Source: Lachnospiraceae bacterium (lineage in GTDB: Bacteria > Bacillota > Clostridia > Lachnospirales > Lachnospiraceae). From it: 64,000 bases of DNA. The translations under genes and the position numbers were made by a program. Position 1 is the first letter of the stretch; every line of letters begins with the position of its first letter. Positions 52,733 to 61,852 of this stretch are shown one piece after another. The stretch covers positions 1 to 64,000 of the forward strand of contig JAETQH010000005.1 of NCBI GenBank assembly GCA_021770785.1. The letters run 5' to 3'. The notes under the pieces were generated by a model. That model did no database searches. It was not told where the DNA came from and worked only from the letters and a program-made list of their open reading frames with translations.

Positions 52733-53740
52733 TTATGCCACTCCTTTCTTTGCAGCACGTGCTGCCGCTTTTTCTGCTTTTAATCTTGCTCTCTTTGCCT
52801 TATAGGATTCGTCCTCGCTGGCAGCATCCCGGAATATATATTTAAAGAACAGCTGCTGTAAAATCGCGCAGACAAAGATAATCAGTAATAATACCACCGC
52901 CATTGCACTTGCAAGACCAACCTTCTGGCTCACATGGGCAATTTCATTCATGATAATAAAGTAGGTTCCTGTTCCGTTGGCGCCGTCTGTGATAACAAAT
53001 GGCTGCTCGAATGCGCTTAAAGAACCGGTAATAGAAAGAATAACATTTAAGGTTACAATTGTCTTGATACTCGGCAGAATAATGTGTTTAAACTGCTCAA
53101 ATTTATTTGCACCATCTAACTGTGCCGCCTCGTATAGTTCTGCGTCTACCGACATAATGGCACCGATGAAAAGTACCATGTTCTGTCCGAAATACCGCCA
53201 TACGGAGGTTGCCACCAAAGACCAGTTATTCACGGACTGATCCTTCAGCCAGTATGGAAGATTCTCTAGTTCAAAACCAAGCCATTGCAGAATTGTGTCA
53301 AACACAAAACCTCTGGTATAGAAAAATTTGAAAATAAAACCAATCGCGATACCGCTAATCAGGTATGGGAAAAACATAAGTCCTTTAAAGAAATTTCCTC
53401 CCTTTACCTTAAAGCTTAAAATTGTTGCCAGATACAGCGCTAAAACCAGCTGAAGTATAGCGCCTGCCATGTAATAAAGGCTGAGCTTTAACGCTCCGAA
53501 ACAATCGTCCCTGGAAAATACGTCAATATAGTTTTTCCAGCCCACGAACTGCCATTTTTCTCTCGGTGTTCCGTATTTCATCTTATAGAAACTAAATCTC
53601 ACCATTTCTCCGAAAGGAAGGTAGGTAAATACCAACAGCAGTGCTAATGGAATTATCATAAATGCCACACAAATCAATACCTGCTGTCCCTTTCTGCTTT
53701 TTGCCCATTTAATAAAATTAAAAGGTTTTTTTGCCTCCAT
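52733..53740 (-). CDS. Mannooligosaccharide ABC transporter permease (MalF type)
   Basis: A 335-residue permease with six helices (first VLICVAFMIIPLALLLVFTYL). EAA loop AELYEAAQLDGANKFEQFKHIILP. The C-terminal 40 residues are unusually basic and Ala-rich (KAKRARLKAEKAAARAAKK). ATG 53740 follows GGAGG and is chosen over a GTG at 53755. It follows the binding-protein gene after an mRNA hairpin. Confidence 0.93.
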   Translation of the reverse strand: MEAKKPFNFIKWAKSRKGQQVLICVAFMIIPLALLLVFTYLPFGEMVRFSFYKMKYGTPREKWQFVGWKNYIDVFSRDDCFGALKLSLYYMAGAILQLVLALYLATILSFKVKGGNFFKGLMFFPYLISGIAIGFIFKFFYTRGFVFDTILQWLGFELENLPYWLKDQSVNNWSLVATSVWRYFGQNMVLFIGAIMSVDAELYEAAQLDGANKFEQFKHIILPSIKTIVTLNVILSITGSLSAFEQPFVITDGANGTGTYFIIMNEIAHVSQKVGLASAMAVVLLLIIFVCAILQQLFFKYIFRDAASEDESYKAKRARLKAEKAAARAAKKGVA

Positions 53741-53785
53741 ATCCGCTTCCTCCACCCATTCAAAAATGCTTTACCATCCTTTTAA

Positions 53786-53818
53786 CAGGGAGCATGGAAT
53801 GCCTTCCATGCCTCCCTG
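53786..53818 (-). promoter_or_regulatory. Intercistronic hairpin after the binding-protein gene
   Basis: CAGGGAG-CATGGAA and TTCCATG-C-CTCCCTG form a 14-pair stem with a TGCC loop and one bulge. There is no T-run, so it probably stabilises the upstream mRNA and raises binding-protein output relative to the permeases, as known for malE-type operons. Confidence 0.7.
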
Positions 53819-53845
53819 CTGCACCATTTTCTACAGGACGTACTA

Positions 53846-55297
53846 TTATTCTTCCGTCACTTCTACTCCAAGGGATTCCTGTGCGTCTGACCAGGACTGG
53901 TTCCACTGCTCCATAATCTCATCAAAGGTCATATCACCGTTAGCTGCATGCTCGATAATCTGCTGAATCTTGGTATCACCGCCTGCGTTGATGTTTAACT
54001 CAGACTCAGAGTTCATCTCGTTCAGTAAATCTTCCTCGCCTGCTACGGACGGCTCATCCTGGATAAAGGTTACGCCATCAAAGGAAAGCTTCGTCTCCGT
54101 GCTGTCTGCAGCTACCGGAAGTCCATCCTCGTTGTAAGAGAAACCGGATTCCTCAGTCAACCATTTTACGAATACCATAGCCGCTGCCTGCTCGTCTTCT
54201 GTTGCATTTACATTGATAGCATAAGAGTAATCTGCTCCGTCAGTTGCATACTGTGCGCCGTCCACACTGATTGGGAATGGCATATAACCGATATCGTCAG
54301 CATTGTCGCCTGCTGCCTTCATCTGAGGAATTGCCCAGGAACCAAGTACCATACATCCGATTTCGCCGTTGTTAATCATGCCTTTACAGCCTTCCCAGTC
54401 TGTCGTTGCATAGTCATCTTCAATCAGTCCGTTTGCCACTGCATCATATAATACTTTGTATACTGCGTATGCGTGGGTATCATCGCCGTAATCCTTAAAC
54501 GGATTTGCCGTATGAACTAATTTCTGGTTCATGTATGTATTGTCACCGGTTGCATTGTTTCCGATATAAGCGTCCCATGCTCCCATGGTCCAGCCTGCTG
54601 CATAGTTGGTGTAAAGAGGAATTGCATCTGTGTTGTCTTTGATTGCCTGTAATGCTGCAATAAACTCATCCGGTGTTTTCGGGATTTCTGTCACCCCTGC
54701 TGCTTCGAATACCTTCTTATTATATACGATACCCTGTGTAGTTGCTGTAGAAGGTACACCGTAAACCTCTCCACCATACTCCCAGGTAGTAGCATAGTTG
54801 ATTTCACCTTTCATAGTATCTAAGTCGCCGTAAGAAATAAAGTAGCTAGAAAGGTCTGACTTATCTACTGCCGGGATACACATGATAGTCTCATAATCTC
54901 CTGCCTGTAAGTGCATCAGCGCGTCATCCGCATAAGAAGTTGTTGTGGTAATGTTTACCGTGATGTTCGGATACATCTGATTAAAATCTGCGATGTAGGA
55001 CGCCCAGTTCTTTCCGCCGTACTCTTCGCTGTCCATATCTGTTCTGTGGTTGAACATGCTAATCTCTGCGGTAAGGTCTGTGTAGTCCTCTCCCAATGTA
55101 ATATCTGCATAGGATAATGCTCCGGTTGCTGTATCACCGGCATCTGCACTTTCCGTGCCTGCGGTTTCTGCATTTCCACTGTCTGTGGTTCCTGCATTTC
55201 CACCACTTGTGGTTCCTGTTTCGTTGTTACCGCAGGCTGCCATGCTCATAGTCATTGCTGCGATTAAGGTAACTGCCATCATTTTTTTGAATTTCAT
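53846..55297 (-). CDS. Sugar ABC transporter substrate-binding lipoprotein
   Basis: A 483-residue family 1 extracellular solute-binding protein. Signal peptide with lipobox MAAC near residue 22, then a Gly/Thr/Glu linker (25-60), then the two-lobed binding fold (for example NQMYPNITVNITTTTSYADDAL, GEVYGVPSTATTQGIVYNKKVFEAAG, GEIGCMVLGSWAIPQMKAA). It should capture beta-mannooligosaccharides or galactomanno-oligosaccharides at the cell surface. Specificity is inferred from the operon. The start follows AGGGAGG. It is first in the operon and divergent from the AraC gene. Confidence 0.92.
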   Translation of the reverse strand: MKFKKMMAVTLIAAMTMSMAACGNNETGTTSGGNAGTTDSGNAETAGTESADAGDTATGALSYADITLGEDYTDLTAEISMFNHRTDMDSEEYGGKNWASYIADFNQMYPNITVNITTTTSYADDALMHLQAGDYETIMCIPAVDKSDLSSYFISYGDLDTMKGEINYATTWEYGGEVYGVPSTATTQGIVYNKKVFEAAGVTEIPKTPDEFIAALQAIKDNTDAIPLYTNYAAGWTMGAWDAYIGNNATGDNTYMNQKLVHTANPFKDYGDDTHAYAVYKVLYDAVANGLIEDDYATTDWEGCKGMINNGEIGCMVLGSWAIPQMKAAGDNADDIGYMPFPISVDGAQYATDGADYSYAINVNATEDEQAAAMVFVKWLTEESGFSYNEDGLPVAADSTETKLSFDGVTFIQDEPSVAGEEDLLNEMNSESELNINAGGDTKIQQIIEHAANGDMTFDEIMEQWNQSWSDAQESLGVEVTEE

Positions 55298-55554
55298 GGT
55301 AAAATTCCTCCCTTTTTAATTTTAAATCAACTTGCTATTTGATTTAATTTAATTATATATTTTTCTATTTTTTAGTCACCACTTATTCTTGTTTTTTATG
55401 TATTATTCTTGCAATTATTGTGGTTTTCCATATTATAAACAAATTAAATACCCAGTTTTTGTGCATTTCGTATATTATTTTCTCTTATTTTAGCTTTAAT
55501 TACTTTATTATTAGTTCTATTTTAACTTAAAGAATATATTTATTTCCTTTTTCC
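55298..55554. other. AT-rich divergent control region of the mannan operon
   Basis: The region between the binding-protein and AraC genes is very AT-rich. On the minus strand TATAAT (55357-55352) could be the binding-protein -10, but no good -35 box is at the right distance, which would suit an activator-dependent promoter. No clear palindrome or LacI-type operator was found. Confidence 0.5.
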
Positions 55555-55583
55555 TTGTTTTTCTTAAACTCCTGAGATATAAT
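55555..55583 (+). promoter_or_regulatory. Promoter of the AraC-family gene
   Basis: TTGTTT (55555-55560), a 17-bp spacer and TATAAT (55578-55583), about 45 bases before the ATG. Confidence 0.7.
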
Positions 55584-55628
55584 AAAACCAGATTCCAATA
55601 CATTTTACAAAAAGGAGGGATATCATCC

Positions 55629-56511
55629 ATGGACTTCTTAACTACCTTTCTGGCTTCCTTCAGCAAAGCGCCTCTGCTGCCTTCCGGCACTCCGGCAGAA
55701 AGCCTGTTAGGCCATGTATACGAAGAACAAACAGACAATGTGTATCAGCCGTTGCTTTCCATTTACGCTTACGGCGTCCACTATGTATCCCTTCCTTTTT
55801 CCTATTATATCCGCTCGTTTAACAGCTATCTTATTTTATACCAAAAACGGCTGCGGCAGCCTGCAGACGGCGGACAGCCGGTTCTCCCTAAAGGAGGAAA
55901 CCCTGCTGTTTTTAGACTGCAGGCAGCCCTTTTCCCTTGCGGCAACAGGAAATTCCTGGAACTTTGAAGCCTATTTCTGCACCGGTTCCCTTCTCGCCGC
56001 CTTTTACCAGAAACAGCCGGGCATACTCTATGATTTAAGCAACACCGCCGAAATCTGCCGGTATTTCCAGATGTTAGAAAGCAACAACAAAAATCCGCTG
56101 TACCGGAATCCCGTTTTAGACATCAAATGTATCACCAACCTCTTCTCCGACCTTGTTCTGATGGAAGAGGTAAACCAGCAGCCGAAAAAAAATGTATCTC
56201 CCTATCTGCTTTACATGAAAAAATGTTTTGATTATTCCTATGCAAACCACTATTCCCTTGCCTCTTTCGAGGAAGAGCTGCAAATCAGCAAATACCGTCT
56301 CTGCCGTGAATTTGCCACTATATTCGGCATTTCCCCACTGCAGTATCTAAACCAGAGGCGCTTAGATGCCGCAAAGGACTTGCTGCGGACCACAAATATC
56401 CCAATCCATGAGGTCAGCACCTCCGTAGGCTTTGAAAATACAAATCATTTCATCAATCTCTTTAAGCGGGAGGCAGGGATGACTCCCAATGTCTACCGCC
56501 AGAAACACTGA
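55629..56511 (+). pseudogene. AraC-family regulator of the mannan locus, frameshifted
   Basis: The N-terminal part is read from ATG 55629 (AAGGAGG upstream) and the rest from the next frame. Frame 1 gives the cupin-like start up to SYLILYQ. Frame 2 continues NGCGSLQTADSRFSL and ends with an intact double helix-turn-helix: SLASFEEELQISKYRLCREF and HEVSTSVGFENTNHFINLFK. The break is at the A5 run 55843-55847. Removing one A restores a continuous frame of about 293 residues, normal for this family. It is divergent from the transporter operon, so it is the likely local activator. Either it is inactivated in this strain, or the run is a sequencing error or slippage site. Confidence 0.8.
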
Positions 56512-56515
56512 AAAT

Positions 56516-56643
56516 CGAGTAGGGAAGATTTTTCAGAAGATTTATCTTCTTTTGCTCGCCGCGCGCCCCATGCGCCGCCTCAGCGGCATACTTCCTCTGC
56601 ATGGGGCTGTGCATAAAAAAACTGCGCCCCAGCGCAGTTTTTT
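56516..56643 (+). repeat. Structured intergenic repeat, family I copy C (3' of the AraC gene)
   Basis: Hairpin 1 is CGAG...CTCG (56516-56558) with an inner GAAGAT/ATCTTC stem. The constant box CGCCGCGC follows (56557-56564). Hairpin 2 is GCCCCATGC (56565-56573) with GCATGGGGC (56599-56607), an inner GCCGC/GCGGC stem and an 11-base one-sided bulge. Then CTGTGCATAAAA leads to hairpin 3, AAAAAACTGCG with CGCAGTTTTTT (56616-56643). Hairpin 3 is a bidirectional terminator for AraC and LacI genes and overlaps the LacI stop. The element starts 4 bases after the AraC stop. Confidence 0.85.
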
Positions 56644-57667
56644 AATCGACAATCCTATTTACACTATCCTTAACTACCATCCGTCCGTCTATGATAGCAA
56701 TTCCCTTCTGATAACGACTATCCTCTATCTTTCTCAGCAAAATATGTACTGCCTTCCGAGACATTTCCTTCACATCCACCTCATAGGAGGTGATTTCCAC
56801 ATCGCAGAGCCCCGGATATAAATAATTGTCAAAGCCCGTCACCGACACATCTTCCGGCACACGAATTCCCTGCTCTTTCAAACGTTTGACCACCTTGCTT
56901 GCAGTCAAATCACAATTGCAGACAAAGGCGGTAGGTTTCTTTTCAAAGCCATTATAGTCTATCTCTACATCCACCTTGCCAAACTCCATGTCACGGTCCG
57001 GTATCACCCACTCGTCAGGCACTGCCTTGCCGTGCTCCATCATGGAACGGGCATAGCCGAAATAACGATCCGTAATACTGGTGGAACAGAGCAGACTTCC
57101 CACATAGGCGATATTTTCATGTCCCATATCAAACAGATAATTTGTCAACAGATAAGAGCCGTAATAGCTGTTGGAAATCACGGAATCACTCATTTCCCGT
57201 TCATCATAGAAATCCAGATAAACCATGGGTGTCGACGTGCCTTTATGCAGCGCCGCAAGGTACTCCGTCCCCAGCCTTCCCACGATAATCAGCCCGTCCA
57301 CTCTTTCCTCTAATACCATCTTCGGAAGCATCTGTTTTGCCTCACTGTCTAAAGAAATCACTTCTAGGAGGGTAAAACATTCCTTCTGTACCGCTTTCGT
57401 GGAAACGCTCTGGTACATTTTCCAGTAAAAAGAATCGTACTCACCTAAATATTTTTCGGAAACCAGCACACCGATATTGTAGCTTTTTTGTACCTTCTCC
57501 CGCTTGATGGCGGAGGGCTGCTTATATCCCATCTCGTCTGCAAGTTCTTTTATTTTTTCACGCATCGCCTCACTGACGCCCTTCTGACCGGAAAGCGCTT
57601 TTGACACCGTCACGGTACTGACGCCTAACTGCGTTGCAATATCCGCAAGCTTTACTGCCTTTGCCAT
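56642..57667 (-). CDS. LacI-family transcriptional regulator of the mannan locus
   Basis: A 341-residue repressor. Residues 1-50 are the LacI helix-turn-helix and hinge (KLADIATQLGVSTVTVSKALSGQKGVSE). Residues 60-341 form the periplasmic-binding-like effector domain (YNIGVLVSEKYLGEYDSFYW, VDGLIIVGRLGTEYL, ENIAYVGSL, VSVTGFDNYLYPG). It probably senses a mannooligosaccharide or sugar phosphate. ATG 57667 follows GGGGAG and is preferred to 57694. It lies downstream of GH36 and a phosphohexomutase in the same direction. Confidence 0.93.
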   Translation of the reverse strand: MAKAVKLADIATQLGVSTVTVSKALSGQKGVSEAMREKIKELADEMGYKQPSAIKREKVQKSYNIGVLVSEKYLGEYDSFYWKMYQSVSTKAVQKECFTLLEVISLDSEAKQMLPKMVLEERVDGLIIVGRLGTEYLAALHKGTSTPMVYLDFYDEREMSDSVISNSYYGSYLLTNYLFDMGHENIAYVGSLLCSTSITDRYFGYARSMMEHGKAVPDEWVIPDRDMEFGKVDVEIDYNGFEKKPTAFVCNCDLTASKVVKRLKEQGIRVPEDVSVTGFDNYLYPGLCDVEITSYEVDVKEMSRKAVHILLRKIEDSRYQKGIAIIDGRMVVKDSVNRIVD

Positions 57668-57767
57668 TTTCTTACTCCCCTTACCTGAGATCACTTCATT
57701 TATTGCCCAAATTTATTTTAGTTTTCTTTTATTTTTTTGTCAACCTGTGTTTTTCACCGGCAAGACA

Positions 57768-57809
57768 CTAGTGTAGTGACACATTTCGCTAAACGTGTCA
57801 CTACACTAG
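57768..57809. repeat. 15-bp perfect inverted repeat overlapping the GH36 stop codon
   Basis: CTAGTGTAGTGACAC (57768-57782) and GTGTCACTACACTAG (57795-57809) are exact inverted repeats around a 12-bp centre, ATTTCGCTAAAC. The GH36 stop TAG is inside the right arm. No T-run follows. It may be an mRNA end structure or an operator, since the centre itself is quasi-palindromic (TTTnGCnAAA). Confidence 0.75.
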
Positions 57810-59995
57810 CAGGAAACGATATGAAGCAGCTTCGACTTAAAATCGCCCCAGGGATTCTCAATCTGGATACCGGCATAAAGCAGGGTATCCCCGGCATAAA
57901 TCCGATCCTCTCCCTCAATGCGGTAATTTTTCTCGGGTGCCAGCCCCTTGAGACAAATCCGTCTGCTGCGGCAGTTTGGCCGGTTTAGTACCTGCACAAA
58001 GGTCACCAATGCCTCTTCCTTATCCTTAGAAACCACCTCATAGCAGTCAAAATAATGGTTCTCCTGATAAGAAGCAATGCGGTAGTAATCCCCCTCACGG
58101 ACCAAATCGTTGTATTTGTGGTACATTGCCACCTGTTCCGGTATCATTTTCCGGTCCTCTTCCGGTATCTTTGTAATATCAAGCTCATAGCCGAAGGTGC
58201 CTGATAGAGCCACATGCCCTCTGGTCTCAAAGGGAGTTACCCTGCCCACGGTATGGTTTGGGCAGTCGGAAACATGAGCTCCTATGGTAGAAAGCGGATA
58301 TATGAGAGCTGTTCCCTCCTGGATTTTTAACCGCTCAATGGCATCGGTGTCATCGGAACACCATATCTGGGGGCTGTAATAGAGCATTCCCGGATCAAAC
58401 CTTGCGCCTCCGCCGGAGCAGTTTTCTAACAGCAGATGGGGGAACTCCGTGATAAGCCGCTCCTGCATCTCGTAAAGTCCCAATACATAACGATGGTACA
58501 TCTCTCCCTGGCGGTCTGCCGGAAGCTTTGCCCCGCCGATATCGGAAAGCTGGCGGTTCATATCCCATTTCACATATTCGATATTGGCGCTGCGCAGAAT
58601 CTTTGCCACGGACTCGTAGGCGTAATCCCGCACCTCTTTTCTGGTTAAATCCAGCACATACTGGTTTCTGCAGAGAGAGGGCATCCTGTCCGGTATTTTG
58701 ATTGCCCAGTCCGGGTGGGCCTTGTAAAGTTTCGAATCCGGCGATATCATTTCCGGTTCAAACCAGATTCCAAACTTCATCCCCAGCTTGTTGACCTCGT
58801 CCACCAGGTATTTTAAGCCGCCCTGAATCTTAGCTTCATTGACGAACCAGTCTCCTAAGCTGGTGTTGTCATCGTTGCGGTGTCCGAACCAGCCGTCGTC
58901 CATCACCAGCATCTCAATGCCGAGTTTTGATGCCTCTTTTGCAATGGAGAGCAGCTTTTCCGTATTAAAATCAAAATAAGTGGCTTCCCAGTTATTAATC
59001 AAAATCGGGCGTTTTTTATCCTTCCATTCGCTGCGGATTAAGTGTTTCCGGTAAAGCTCATGGAACCGGTGGGTCATGCCGTCCATACCCTCCGCCGAGT
59101 AGACTAACACCGCCTCCGGCGTCTGAAAGCTCTCCCCTGTCTCTAATTTCCAGCAGAAATTATCCGGGTGGATTCCCATGGATGCCCGAATCACCTCATG
59201 CTGGTTTAATTCTACCTGCGCAATGAAGTTACCGGAATAGATAAAGTGAATACCGTAAACGTCCCCATTGCTTTGGGTTGCATCTCCGGCCTTCAGCGCC
59301 AAAAACGGGTGGTCCTGATGGGAGGTTTCCCCCCGGAGGGATTCCAGTCCGCAGAATCCTTTTCCCACCTTGCGCCACTGCATCATACGCTCCCTCGCCC
59401 AGGAGCCATGGAGGGTCAGAAGCTCAAAGTCCTGATTGTCCATGTCCAGATTTACGGAAAGCGCTTTCGTCAGATACAGCGGTTCTCCCCGGTTTACAAT
59501 TTTCACGCTTCTTGTAATCACATCCACATCTTTGAACGCTGTGTACAGCAGAAGCACCTGAAGACCTAACACCTTATCCTCGCAGAGAAGCTCTAAGGTT
59601 TCACAGTCCTCTTCACCGCCGAAGGTCGCCGGAAGCCCGGTAAGGACAGGTTTTCCCGGATAAATTTTATGGGAGACATACTGTAGCGCCACCGCCGTAT
59701 GCCCGCCCATGGTTCTCACTGCAATGCTGCTTCTGCGGTAATCGCCCACGCCGTTTCCCGGATATTCCATGGGGAAGGAATCCAAAAAGGAAGTCCTGTC
59801 CCGGTTATTTTCAGAGGGGACAAAGGGATTTTCTTCTGTCCGAAGCAGATGGTCCACATGGTAGTCCCTCAGTCTCCTTCCATAATAAATATGCCCCACG
59901 AAATTTTCGTCATCCACAATGCCAATGACATAGCTAGAACCCGGCGTATCCAGTTTAAAAATCCGCTCTTCCCCGTAATAAGTAATCGTCGCCAT
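57806..59995 (-). CDS. GH36 alpha-galactosidase
   Basis: A 729-residue cytosolic alpha-galactosidase of the usual GH36 size. N-terminal beta-sandwich (1-320), then the barrel with PILINNWEATYFDF, MLVMDDGWFGHRNDD, the nucleophile Asp in YVKWDMNRQ, and the acid/base Asp in QIWCSDDTDAIERL, preceded by NCSGGGARFD. It should remove alpha-1,6-galactose side chains from imported galactomannooligosaccharides. ATG 59995 follows AAGGAG; the frame opening at 60130 overlaps the upstream gene. It lies 11 bases after the phosphohexomutase. Confidence 0.95.
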   Translation of the reverse strand: MATITYYGEERIFKLDTPGSSYVIGIVDDENFVGHIYYGRRLRDYHVDHLLRTEENPFVPSENNRDRTSFLDSFPMEYPGNGVGDYRRSSIAVRTMGGHTAVALQYVSHKIYPGKPVLTGLPATFGGEEDCETLELLCEDKVLGLQVLLLYTAFKDVDVITRSVKIVNRGEPLYLTKALSVNLDMDNQDFELLTLHGSWARERMMQWRKVGKGFCGLESLRGETSHQDHPFLALKAGDATQSNGDVYGIHFIYSGNFIAQVELNQHEVIRASMGIHPDNFCWKLETGESFQTPEAVLVYSAEGMDGMTHRFHELYRKHLIRSEWKDKKRPILINNWEATYFDFNTEKLLSIAKEASKLGIEMLVMDDGWFGHRNDDNTSLGDWFVNEAKIQGGLKYLVDEVNKLGMKFGIWFEPEMISPDSKLYKAHPDWAIKIPDRMPSLCRNQYVLDLTRKEVRDYAYESVAKILRSANIEYVKWDMNRQLSDIGGAKLPADRQGEMYHRYVLGLYEMQERLITEFPHLLLENCSGGGARFDPGMLYYSPQIWCSDDTDAIERLKIQEGTALIYPLSTIGAHVSDCPNHTVGRVTPFETRGHVALSGTFGYELDITKIPEEDRKMIPEQVAMYHKYNDLVREGDYYRIASYQENHYFDCYEVVSKDKEEALVTFVQVLNRPNCRSRRICLKGLAPEKNYRIEGEDRIYAGDTLLYAGIQIENPWGDFKSKLLHIVSC

Positions 59996-60006
59996 TTTTC
60001 TTCTCC

Positions 60007-61722
60007 TTATTTCAACAAATCTTCTTTTAAAGCTGCCAATTTCTGCTCTGCATCCTCTAAGGAATTTCCTTTTATCCCGAAATAATACTTGATTTTCGGC
60101 TCTGTACCGGAGGGACGCACACAACACCATGCGTTGTCGGAAAGCTCATAATATAAGACGTTAGAGGAAGGAAGTCCGGTTTTCTCTACTGCTCCCGTTG
60201 CCATATCCTTTCTGGTGTCCTCTTTGTAATCCCTCACCGCCAGCACCTCAAAGCCACCTAAGGTTTTCGGCGGGTTGCTTCTGGAATTGCTCATCAGCTC
60301 CTGAATCTGGGCAGCTCCGTCGATTCCCTTTAAGGTCTTTGTCTCTAAGCCCTCTCTGTAATAACCGTATTTCTCATACATATCCAGCATAGCGTCCCAC
60401 AGGGTTTTGCCGTTCTTTTTGCACCAGGACGCCACTTCACAGAGCATCATCACTGCCACGCAGGCATCCTTGTCTCTGGCATAAGTTCCTGCCAGACAGC
60501 CGTAGCTTTCCTCTAAACCAAATACATAATGGTAGGTATTCTGTTCTTCAAAGAATTTAATCTGCTCGCCGATATACTTAAATCCGGTCAGCACCTCGAT
60601 TAATTTGACCCCATATGCCTTTGCGATGGCTTTTGCCATGTCAGTGGTAACGATGGTTTCCACTAACGCCGGGTTTTCCGGCATAGTTCCCATGGCGGTT
60701 CTCTCCCTTAAGATATATTCTGCAATCAGCATACCGGACATATTTCCGGTGAAGGTCACGTATTCGCCTGTCTTTGTATCTTTACAGTACACGCCAAGAC
60801 GGTCTGCATCCGGGTCAGTGGCAAGGACGATATCCGCATCCACTTCCTTTGCCAGCTTTAACGCCAGCTCGAATGCCTTCGGTGACTCCGGGTTCGGGTA
60901 GGCAACCGTCGGGAAATTGCCGTCCGGCAGCTCCTGCTCTTTTACCACATATACATTTTCAAAGCCTAACTCCTTTAACACACGGCGCACCGGAAGATTT
61001 CCTGTTCCGTGGAGGGGAGTATAGACAATCTTGATATCCTTTGCCATCTCTTTGATAATTTCCGGGTGGATGGACTGTTTCTTTAATTCTTCCATATAAC
61101 GGTCGTCCATCTCGGCGCCGATGACATGATAAAGCCCTGCTTTTTCCGCTTCTTCTTTCGCCATGGTCTTTACCTGGGTAAAGGAAGTTACCTTTGCCAC
61201 TTCGGCTAAAATATTTTTGTCATGAGGCGGGGTAATCTGTGCACCGTCCTCCCAGTATACCTTATAACCGTTGTACTCTCTCGGATTGTGGCTGGCGGTA
61301 ATAACGATACCGGAAATACAGCCTAACTCCCTCACGGCAAAGGAAAGCTCCGGTGTCGGGCGGAGGCTGTCAAACACATAGGTTTTGATGCCGTTGGCAT
61401 TTAAGCACAATGCTGCCTCTGTGGCAAATTCCGGTGACATAATTCTGGAATCGTAGGCGATTGCCACGCCTTTTTCCTGTCCTCCCTGGGAAATGATGTA
61501 ATTGGCAAGTCCCTGGGTTGCCTGACGTACGGTATAGATATTCATGCGGTTGGTTCCCGCTCCGATCACGCCCCGGAGTCCTCCGGTTCCAAACTCTAAC
61601 TGTCTGTAAAAACGATCCTCAATTTCTGCCGTATCCTCTTTGATTGCCTCTAATTCTGCCTTTGTTTCTGCATCAAAATAACTGTCACTGCACCACTGTT
61701 TGTAGACATCCATATAACTCAT
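60007..61722 (-). CDS. Phosphoglucomutase/phosphomannomutase (PgcA-type)
   Basis: A 571-residue alpha-D-phosphohexomutase. Four-domain layout: RQLEFGTGGLRGVIGAGTNR, the phospho-Ser loop ITASHNPREYNGYKVYW, the Mg loop ATDPDADRLGV, the sugar-binding FGLEESYGCL, and the phosphate-binding VRPSGTEPKIKYYF. It should interconvert hexose-1- and hexose-6-phosphates. Here that means turning GH130-derived mannose-1-phosphate into mannose-6-phosphate, which the GH1-fused isomerase then uses; glucose-1-phosphate from glgP is another plausible substrate. It has its own strong promoter. Confidence 0.92.
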   Translation of the reverse strand: MSYMDVYKQWCSDSYFDAETKAELEAIKEDTAEIEDRFYRQLEFGTGGLRGVIGAGTNRMNIYTVRQATQGLANYIISQGGQEKGVAIAYDSRIMSPEFATEAALCLNANGIKTYVFDSLRPTPELSFAVRELGCISGIVITASHNPREYNGYKVYWEDGAQITPPHDKNILAEVAKVTSFTQVKTMAKEEAEKAGLYHVIGAEMDDRYMEELKKQSIHPEIIKEMAKDIKIVYTPLHGTGNLPVRRVLKELGFENVYVVKEQELPDGNFPTVAYPNPESPKAFELALKLAKEVDADIVLATDPDADRLGVYCKDTKTGEYVTFTGNMSGMLIAEYILRERTAMGTMPENPALVETIVTTDMAKAIAKAYGVKLIEVLTGFKYIGEQIKFFEEQNTYHYVFGLEESYGCLAGTYARDKDACVAVMMLCEVASWCKKNGKTLWDAMLDMYEKYGYYREGLETKTLKGIDGAAQIQELMSNSRSNPPKTLGGFEVLAVRDYKEDTRKDMATGAVEKTGLPSSNVLYYELSDNAWCCVRPSGTEPKIKYYFGIKGNSLEDAEQKLAALKEDLLK

Positions 61723-61852
61723 GTGTTCTTCTCCTTTACTTTTCCTGATATGGTAGGGGCTTCTCCCTTATCTTTTCCCGGCAGGGCGGGGAAACTTTCT
61801 CCCTCTTCTTTTCCTGACCGGTTTTTGGATTTTCCCTCTTCCCTTTCTATCG

